From contig CACOWO010000008.1 in assembly GCA_902630925.1 (NCBI GenBank), forward strand, positions 1-35,831: a stretch of DNA of 35,831 nucleotides. The letters are read 5' to 3'. The DNA comes from an uncultured Pelagibacteraceae bacterium. Its GTDB lineage: Bacteria; Pseudomonadota; Alphaproteobacteria; Pelagibacterales; Pelagibacteraceae. The position numbers and the translations under genes are program-made. This document shows, in pieces, positions 30,040 to 35,831 of this stretch (positions within the stretch are counted from its first letter, which is position 1; each line of letters begins with the position of its first letter). The notes beneath the pieces were generated by a model. It made no database searches and was not told the origin of the DNA. It saw nothing but the letters and a program-made list of their open reading frames with translations.

Positions 30040-32715
30040 ATGAAATTTAATAGTAAAAATTCCTTTAAATCATTAGATAATATTTCATCATCTGGAAAAG
30101 AATATAAAATTTTCAATTTAAAAAAAGTTGAAAAAAATGGATTAGAAGGAATTTCAAAACTTCCTAAATCACTTAAGGTATTATTAGAAAATCTTCTTAG
30201 GTATGAAGATGATGTGACTGTAGATAAAAAACAAATACTAGCTTTAAAAGATTGGATTAAAAACAAAAAATCAAACACTGAAATAGCTTACAGGCCAGCA
30301 CGTACTTTATTGCAAGATTATACCGGAATCCCTGCAATTGCAGACCTTGCAGCAATGAGAGACGCAGTAAAAGATAAAAATAAAAATCCAGAAAAGATTA
30401 ATCCATTATCTACTGTCGATTTAGTTATAGATCATTCTGTAATGGTAGATGAATATGCTTCAGGAAAATCTTTTAATCAAAATGTTGAAAGAGAATTTTC
30501 AAGAAACGGTGAGCGTTATTCATTTTTAAAATGGGGTCAGAAAGCATTTGATAATTTTAGAGTTGTGCCTCCTGGCACAGGAATTTGCCACCAAGTAAAT
30601 TTAGAATATTTATCTAAAGTTGTTTGGTCATCAAAAAGTGGAAATGATTTATATGCTTATCCGGATACTTTAGTTGGAACTGATAGTCATACTACTATGG
30701 TAAATGGTCTATCTGTTTTAGGTTGGGGTGTTGGTGGAATAGAAGCAGAGGCTGCAATGTTAGGTCAGCCTATTTCAATGTTAATTCCAGAAGTTATTGG
30801 AGTTGAACTTAAAGGAAAATTAAAAGAAGGGACAACTGCAACAGACCTGGTTTTAATCATTGTTGAAATGCTAAGAAAAAAAGGTGTGGTTGGAAAATTT
30901 GTAGAATTTTATGGCGAAGGTTTAAAAAATTTAACTTTGGCTGACAGAGCAACAATTGCAAACATGGCTCCCGAGTATGGAGCTACATGTGGTTTCTTTC
31001 CAGTTGATGATGAAACTCTTAAATATTTAAAATTATCTGGGAGAGATCACGAAACAATAGCATTAGTCGAGAAATATTCAAAAGAACAAGGGCTTTGGGC
31101 AAGCAATGATGTTGTTTTTACAGATACTCTTTCATTAGATGTTAGCAGTGTAGTAACAAGCATTTCTGGACCTAAACGACCACAGGATAAAGTTTTGCTT
31201 ACCGAGGCTTCAACTGCTTTTGCAAAAGTTTATAAAGAAAATGCAAAAAGAGATAAGCCTATCGAAGCCAAAGTTGAAGGTACTGACTTTAATATAAAAG
31301 ATGGTGATATTGTAATTGCCGCGATAACATCTTGTACAAATACTTCTAACCCAAGCGTAATGATTGGTGCAGGTCTTTTAGCGAAGAAAGCTCATGAAAA
31401 AGGATTAAAAGTTAAACCTTGGGTAAAAACTTCTTTAGCTCCTGGTTCGCAAGTTGTGACAGACTATTTGGAAAAAGCAGGTTTAAATAAATATTTAGAT
31501 GAACTTGGTTTTAATTTAGTTGGTTATGGTTGCACCACTTGTATTGGTAATTCTGGACCTTTAAATCAAAATATATCGGATGCGATAAATAAAAATGATC
31601 TTTACGCTGTTTCAGTTTTATCTGGAAATAGAAACTTTGAAGGGAGAATTAATCCTGATGTAAAAGCTAATTACTTAGCTTCACCTCCGCTTGTCGTTGC
31701 TTATGCTTTAGCAGGTAATATGAATTTTGATATGTATAAGTCTGCTCTTGGAAAAGATAAAGACGGAAAAGATGTTTTCTTAAAAGATATTTGGCCAAGT
31801 AATAAAGAAATTGAAGATTTGATGTTAAGCTCTTTGAATGCAGATATGTTCAAACAAAGATATTCAAATGTTTCAGAAGGACCTAAAGAATGGCAAGCTA
31901 TTAACACAACAGATAGCGATATTTATAACTGGGAAGCAAATTCTACTTACGTAAAAAGACCACCATTTTTTGATGATTTACCTGACCAACCAGAAGGTTT
32001 TAAACCCATTAATGATGCTAGAATTCTTTTATTGTTAGCTGACTCAGTAACAACTGATCATATTTCACCAGCAGGGAGTATTAAAAAGGAAAGTCCAACG
32101 GGCGATTATTTTATGAAACACCAAATACAACAAAAAGATTTTAATTCATATGGTGCGAGAAGGGGAAATCATGAAGTAATGATGAGAGGAACTTTTGGAA
32201 ATATAAAAATTAGAAATGAAATGGCTCCAGGTACTGAAGGTGGATTTACAACGTTACAGCCAGATGGAAAAGTAATGAGCGTTTACGAAGCTGCAATGGA
32301 ATACAAAAAAAGAAACAATGATTTAGTAGTAATAGCTGGAAAAGAATACGGAACAGGTTCATCAAGGGATTGGGCAGCTAAAGGAACTAAACTTTTAGGA
32401 ATTAAAGCTGTTTTAGCAGAAAGTTTTGAGAGAATTCATAGATCAAATTTAATTGGAATGGGAGTTTTACCACTTCAATTTAAAGAAGGTTTTGACCGTA
32501 AAAAATTAAATATCACGGGAGCAGAATTAGTTTCAGTTATTAATATTGATAAAGGTGTTAAACCAAGACAAGAAGTAACTTGTGAAATTAAATATCAAGA
32601 CGGAGCTAGTAAAAAAATTCAAATGCTTTGTAGAATCGATACAGCTAATGAAGTTGAGTACTACAAAAATGGAGGAATTTTGCAGTATGTTTTAAGAAAT
32701 ATGCTTGCCAACTAA
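30040..32715 (+). CDS. acnA: Aconitate hydratase, AcnA type
   Basis: This 891-residue [4Fe-4S] dehydratase of the TCA cycle isomerises citrate and isocitrate. Cluster ligands are Cys432 (SCTNTSNPSVM), Cys498 and Cys501 (GCTTCIGNSGPL), close to the E. coli AcnA positions. Conserved YRPARTLLQDYTGIPAI, DSHTTMVNGLSVLGWGVGG and the C-terminal swivelling domain with GKEYGTGSSRDWAAKG are present at full length. It could also act on 2-methyl-cis-aconitate, as some AcnA-like enzymes do, but AcnA is the better match. No ribosome binding site lies before the ATG, and the previous stop is three bases away, so translation is coupled. prpD-like sequence follows directly. Confidence 0.96.
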   Translation: MKFNSKNSFKSLDNISSSGKEYKIFNLKKVEKNGLEGISKLPKSLKVLLENLLRYEDDVTVDKKQILALKDWIKNKKSNTEIAYRPARTLLQDYTGIPAIADLAAMRDAVKDKNKNPEKINPLSTVDLVIDHSVMVDEYASGKSFNQNVEREFSRNGERYSFLKWGQKAFDNFRVVPPGTGICHQVNLEYLSKVVWSSKSGNDLYAYPDTLVGTDSHTTMVNGLSVLGWGVGGIEAEAAMLGQPISMLIPEVIGVELKGKLKEGTTATDLVLIIVEMLRKKGVVGKFVEFYGEGLKNLTLADRATIANMAPEYGATCGFFPVDDETLKYLKLSGRDHETIALVEKYSKEQGLWASNDVVFTDTLSLDVSSVVTSISGPKRPQDKVLLTEASTAFAKVYKENAKRDKPIEAKVEGTDFNIKDGDIVIAAITSCTNTSNPSVMIGAGLLAKKAHEKGLKVKPWVKTSLAPGSQVVTDYLEKAGLNKYLDELGFNLVGYGCTTCIGNSGPLNQNISDAINKNDLYAVSVLSGNRNFEGRINPDVKANYLASPPLVVAYALAGNMNFDMYKSALGKDKDGKDVFLKDIWPSNKEIEDLMLSSLNADMFKQRYSNVSEGPKEWQAINTTDSDIYNWEANSTYVKRPPFFDDLPDQPEGFKPINDARILLLLADSVTTDHISPAGSIKKESPTGDYFMKHQIQQKDFNSYGARRGNHEVMMRGTFGNIKIRNEMAPGTEGGFTTLQPDGKVMSVYEAAMEYKKRNNDLVVIAGKEYGTGSSRDWAAKGTKLLGIKAVLAESFERIHRSNLIGMGVLPLQFKEGFDRKKLNITGAELVSVINIDKGVKPRQEVTCEIKYQDGASKKIQMLCRIDTANEVEYYKNGGILQYVLRNMLAN

Positions 32716-34221
32716 ATGAGAGATATAAAAGTAAAAGTTCATTCATCAAAATCAAATCTAAGAAAAGAAAATCAATTAGCCTGGAAAATTGCAGAGATCG
32801 CATCAGATAAAGCAAAAATAGATAATGATGCAGTTGATATGGTTATCAATAGAATTATAGATAACGCTTCGGTTGCTATTGCTTCATTTAACAGAGGACC
32901 TGTTGTTTCAGCTAGAGCAATGGCTTTAGCTCACCCCAGAAAATCGGGGGCTACTGTTTTTGGTTTAAATCCAAAAATTAAAGTGGATTGTGAATGGGCT
33001 GCATGGGCAAACGGAACTGCTGTAAGAGAATTAGATTATCATGATACTTTTTTAGCAGCAGATTATAGTCATCCAGGTGACAATATTCCTGCAATCCTAG
33101 CCGTAGCACAACAAAAAGGATGTAATGGTAAAGATTTAATTAAAGGAATACTCACAGGCTACGAGGTGCAAGTTAATTTAGTAAAGGGAATTTGCTTACA
33201 TGAACATAAAATTGACCATATAGCTCACCTTGGACCAAGCATTGCTGCTGGCTTAGGAAGTTTATTAAATTTAAAAACAAATCTAATTTACCAATCTGTT
33301 CAGCAAGCATTACATATCACAGTCTCAACAAGACAATCTAGAAAAGGAGAGATCTCTAGTTGGAAAGCATTTGCCCCTGCGCATGCCGGTAAGCTTGCGG
33401 TGGAGGCAGTAGATCGATGTATGAGGGGTGAGGGTGCGCCATCGCCGATTTATGAGGGAGAAGATAGTGTTATTGCTTATGTTTTATCAGGACCAGATAA
33501 AGAATATATAGTACCATTACCAAATATTAATGAGCCTAAAAGAGCAATTCTTGAAACTTACACAAAGGAACATTCAGCAGAATATCAATCTCAAGCTTTA
33601 ATTGATCTAGCAAGAAGCTTACATAAAAAGATTTCTAATGTTAGTGACATCGATAATATTGTAATTGAAACAAGCCATCATACTCACTACGTAATCGGTA
33701 CCGGAGCAAACGATCCTCAAAAAATGGATCCAAAAGCAAGCAGGGAAACTTTAGACCATTCTATAATGTATATTTTTGCAGTAGCTCTTGAAGATGGAGC
33801 ATGGCATCACGTAAAATCTTATACACCTCAAAGGGCGCAAAGAAAAAGCACAGTTGAACTTTGGCAAAAAATTTCAACAAGGGAAGATGCAAGGTGGACA
33901 AAAAAATATCACGATCCTAATCCTGACAATAAATGTTTTGGTGGAAAAGTAATAATCACTATGAAAGACGGATCTACAATATCTGAGGAGATTAATGTTG
34001 CTGACGCTCATCCGGCAGGCAAAAGACCTTTTTCACGAAAAGAATACGTTGATAAATTTAAAACTTTAACTGATGGTATCATCTCTAAAAAGGAGTCAGA
34101 TCGATTTTTAAAAAGTGTGCAAAATCTTCCTAAATTAAAAGCTAAAGATTTAATGGGTTTAAATGTAGAGGCCAAAAGTTCAATTAAAGATAAATCAAAA
34201 AGTAGTAAAGGTATTTTTTAA
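32716..34221 (+). CDS. prpD: MmgE/PrpD family protein (2-methylcitrate dehydratase type)
   Basis: This 501-residue protein starts in the base after the aconitase stop. The PrpD family blocks are visible: [77 protein letters not shown] and [21 protein letters not shown]. PrpD dehydrates 2-methylcitrate in propionate breakdown; other family members use related substrates. Methylcitrate synthase (prpC) and lyase (prpB) are not next to it in this window. Its direct link to aconitase fits a methylcitrate route, in which an aconitase hydrates 2-methyl-cis-aconitate. The family assignment is sure; the exact substrate is inferred. Confidence 0.9.
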   Translation: MRDIKVKVHSSKSNLRKENQLAWKIAEIASDKAKIDNDAVDMVINRIIDNASVAIASFNRGPVVSARAMALAHPRKSGATVFGLNPKIKVDCEWAAWANGTAVRELDYHDTFLAADYSHPGDNIPAILAVAQQKGCNGKDLIKGILTGYEVQVNLVKGICLHEHKIDHIAHLGPSIAAGLGSLLNLKTNLIYQSVQQALHITVSTRQSRKGEISSWKAFAPAHAGKLAVEAVDRCMRGEGAPSPIYEGEDSVIAYVLSGPDKEYIVPLPNINEPKRAILETYTKEHSAEYQSQALIDLARSLHKKISNVSDIDNIVIETSHHTHYVIGTGANDPQKMDPKASRETLDHSIMYIFAVALEDGAWHHVKSYTPQRAQRKSTVELWQKISTREDARWTKKYHDPNPDNKCFGGKVIITMKDGSTISEEINVADAHPAGKRPFSRKEYVDKFKTLTDGIISKKESDRFLKSVQNLPKLKAKDLMGLNVEAKSSIKDKSKSSKGIF

Positions 34222-35184
34222 TTATTTTATTTTTCTTGCTAGATCATTAGCACTTAACCAGGCATTTTCAACTTTCGGTCCATCAAGCCAATCTCCACAA
34301 ACGCCTAAATTAATTTTTTTATTCCAAATACTTAAGTATGGAGTTTTTTTATAATTATAAGAATATTTCCACCCATGAATTTTTTTGAAGATTATTTTAT
34401 TTTTTTTAAATCCTGTTAATTTTATGAAGCGTAAAATTATTTGATTCATAATTGATTTGTCAGTTTTATATTTATTAATAGTTTTTTTTGACCATCTAAG
34501 AGTAGTTTGAAGAGTCCATAAATTTACATTGGATCTAAATCTCTTTTTACTATTTTCATTAGCAGCCCAAGCTAAAACGTTATCATTAAATTTTATTGAA
34601 CTAATAGGAAGGTTTTTTTGTTTCTTTAAGGCAAGCATTACAGTAATGTTTGGTTGCATTTGTATCTTTAATTTTAAAATTTTTTTATTTAAGTAGTTTT
34701 TTGCTAATTTTTTTAATTGTGGAAACGGACAAGTTATTATTAAGGATTTAAAATAATGTTTTGATTTATTGTTAAGAGTAACCTCCCAATAGTTTCTATT
34801 AAATTTAATTTTAGTTATTGGTGAAGCAAAAGATTGCTTGATACCTTTAAGATTATATTTAACTAAATCGTTATTAGCTTTTTTTCCAATATATCTAACT
34901 GAAAAAGGTTTTTTTTCAAAAGTAAAATCAAGATGATTTCCATCCCAAGTTTTAAGAGTTTTATTTTTACAAAGTTTCCGTATAAACTTTGAAAATTGTT
35001 TTGATTTTGGAGAAATATATTGAACTCCATGATCAAAACTTAAATTATCCTTAAATCTTTTATTTGAAGATCTACCACCTGGACCTCTTGCTTTATCAAA
35101 AACTTTGACTGAATATTTTTTAGATAATAGATTTGCTATTGTAGAGCCAGAGATGCCTGACCCCAAAATACAAAAATCTATCAT
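34222..35184 (-). CDS. FAD-dependent oxidoreductase of the amine oxidase / renalase type
   Basis: This 320-residue protein has the FAD Rossmann motif GSGISGSTIANLL at residues 8-20, the VKVFDKARGPGGRSS segment that follows the second strand, and the early LSFDHGVQYI block. The C-terminal block NLGVCGDWLDGPKVENAWLSANDLA binds FAD in this family. Length and motifs match the renalase-like or FAD-linked NAD(P)H oxidoreductases of alphaproteobacteria. The sequence is very lysine- and asparagine-rich, like the ProC-like gene. It abuts the prpD stop without spacing and overlaps the TerC gene by 4 bases. The substrate is unknown. Confidence 0.85.
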   Translation of the reverse strand: MIDFCILGSGISGSTIANLLSKKYSVKVFDKARGPGGRSSNKRFKDNLSFDHGVQYISPKSKQFSKFIRKLCKNKTLKTWDGNHLDFTFEKKPFSVRYIGKKANNDLVKYNLKGIKQSFASPITKIKFNRNYWEVTLNNKSKHYFKSLIITCPFPQLKKLAKNYLNKKILKLKIQMQPNITVMLALKKQKNLPISSIKFNDNVLAWAANENSKKRFRSNVNLWTLQTTLRWSKKTINKYKTDKSIMNQIILRFIKLTGFKKNKIIFKKIHGWKYSYNYKKTPYLSIWNKKINLGVCGDWLDGPKVENAWLSANDLARKIK

Positions 35185-35801
35185 ATCGCAATTAAGAATT
35201 CGTATTTTTCATTAATTGAAAGAACTTCGTAATTTACTAATCCACCTATAATTAATTGTAGAGCGATTATCAAAATAACTGCTAAACCTAAATAACCAAG
35301 CCACTGATGTTTTTTGATATAATCAGCAAAGTAACTAGCTAAGGTGGCTATTAAGAATACTGATAACAATAAACCAATTACCATTATATGAAAATTACCT
35401 TTTGAAGCTGCAACTACAGCAATAACATTATCGAAACTTAAAGTTAAATCAGCAACTAACACCTGGTAAACACCAGCAAAAAAAGTTGTTGTTTCTCTAG
35501 ATTTTAATTGTGGAGACCTAATCTTATTTTGACCAAAAAAGTCTTGTCTTAAATTATTTATAACCCAGAGAAGCGCTATTCCACCTAAAATTTTAACCCA
35601 AGCAAACTCAAAAATAAAGTTTGCGCCAGTTGCAAAAAAAATCCTAAATATAAAAGCAGCCGCTACTCCCCACGCAATAATTTTTTTTCTATTATTTGGC
35701 GCAAAGTTTGCAGCAATAATACCTATTATGATGGCATTATCTGCGGACATCACTATGTTAATGATAAGAATTTGAGAAGTGATTATAAATTGTTCTAACA
35801 T
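35181..35801 (-). CDS. TerC family integral membrane protein
   Basis: This 206-residue protein has about six to seven hydrophobic segments. The paired acidic motifs of the family are visible: NIVMSADNAIIIGI in the first part and LTLSFDNVIAVVAASKG in the second. WAWVKILGG-like and LLWVINNL segments lie between. TerC proteins are associated with metal handling (manganese export in some members) and with tellurite resistance in others. Which applies here is unknown. It overlaps the oxidoreductase by four bases, so it is the first gene of that two-gene unit. The 30 bases beyond it show nothing distinct. Confidence 0.85.
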   Translation of the reverse strand: MLEQFIITSQILIINIVMSADNAIIIGIIAANFAPNNRKKIIAWGVAAAFIFRIFFATGANFIFEFAWVKILGGIALLWVINNLRQDFFGQNKIRSPQLKSRETTTFFAGVYQVLVADLTLSFDNVIAVVAASKGNFHIMVIGLLLSVFLIATLASYFADYIKKHQWLGYLGLAVILIIALQLIIGGLVNYEVLSINEKYEFLIAI

Positions 35802-35831
35802 TTTCTTAGGATTCTATTAATAAATGTATAT

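Noticed and set aside
1..35831. Mobile elements, phage genes, toxin-antitoxin pairs, CRISPR arrays or defence systems
   Set aside because: All sizeable genes are assigned to ordinary metabolic, transport or membrane families, the composition looks even by eye, and no repeat arrays or integrase/transposase motifs were found.

Overview
The window is a strongly AT-rich, densely packed bacterial chromosome segment. It looks like a marine alphaproteobacterium of the SAR11 / Pelagibacterales group. This is an inference from gene content and layout: bhmT-metY behind a tandem SAM-II / SAM-V leader, many high-affinity solute-binding-protein transporters, genes that abut or overlap by a few bases, very short divergent promoter regions, and Lys/Asn/Ile-rich proteins. 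I see no tRNA or rRNA gene, no insertion sequence, no phage gene and no CRISPR array. No gene-free stretch is as long as 300 bases.

Layout. 1-1183: the 3' part of a D-2-hydroxyacid dehydrogenase and a small lipoprotein. 1160-6173: a sulfur amino acid block. On the minus strand run bhmT, metY and a rhodanese, read from a leader that starts with a SAM-II riboswitch, an intrinsic terminator, a SAM-V-like element and a 21-codon upstream ORF overlapping bhmT. An ATP-grasp ligase lies just upstream on the same strand, and cysE-msrB diverge from it. 6293-10052: housekeeping and redox genes (histidine phosphatase, small membrane protein, ccdA, ribokinase, glutaredoxin, DUF2805 protein, LysE-type exporter). 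10137-15938: branched-chain/amino-acid ABC transporter 1 (binding protein, strong terminator, two permeases, two ATPases) running into azlC-azlD exporter genes. 16022-19982: a CsiD/GlaH-type glutarate 2-hydroxylase followed by a complete tripartite tricarboxylate transporter (tctC-tctB-tctA). 19977-21494: DoxX and AbrB-type membrane proteins on the minus strand. 21497-27133: a ProC-like reductase and ABC transporter 2 (livHMGF, then its binding protein behind its own promoter). 27199-28982: CsaA, DUF4396, a CBS-domain protein and cytochrome b561. 29002-34221: a tight run of cytochrome c', LysE-type exporter, aconitase and a PrpD-family dehydratase. 34222-35801: an FAD oxidoreductase and a TerC-type membrane protein on the minus strand.

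How the parts work together. Methionine is made from homocysteine by BhmT (betaine-type methyl donor) or by direct sulfhydrylation through MetY, and SAM feeds back through two stacked RNA switches. CysE supplies O-acetylserine for cysteine, and MsrB repairs methionine sulfoxide. The three periplasmic binding proteins (10137, 17009, 26030) share a promoter and leader architecture: a -35 / 17 bp / -10 promoter, a run of TTAA repeats, then an (A/G)AGGGAAATAAT-type ribosome binding site. Their downstream permease genes are separated from them by a terminator, a hairpin over a start codon, or a different gene order. All three arrangements would make binding protein in excess of permease.

The most interesting regulatory region is 3992-4265. 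There the SAM-II antiterminator pairing can be read base by base, and a second, translational layer appears to work through an overlapping upstream ORF.
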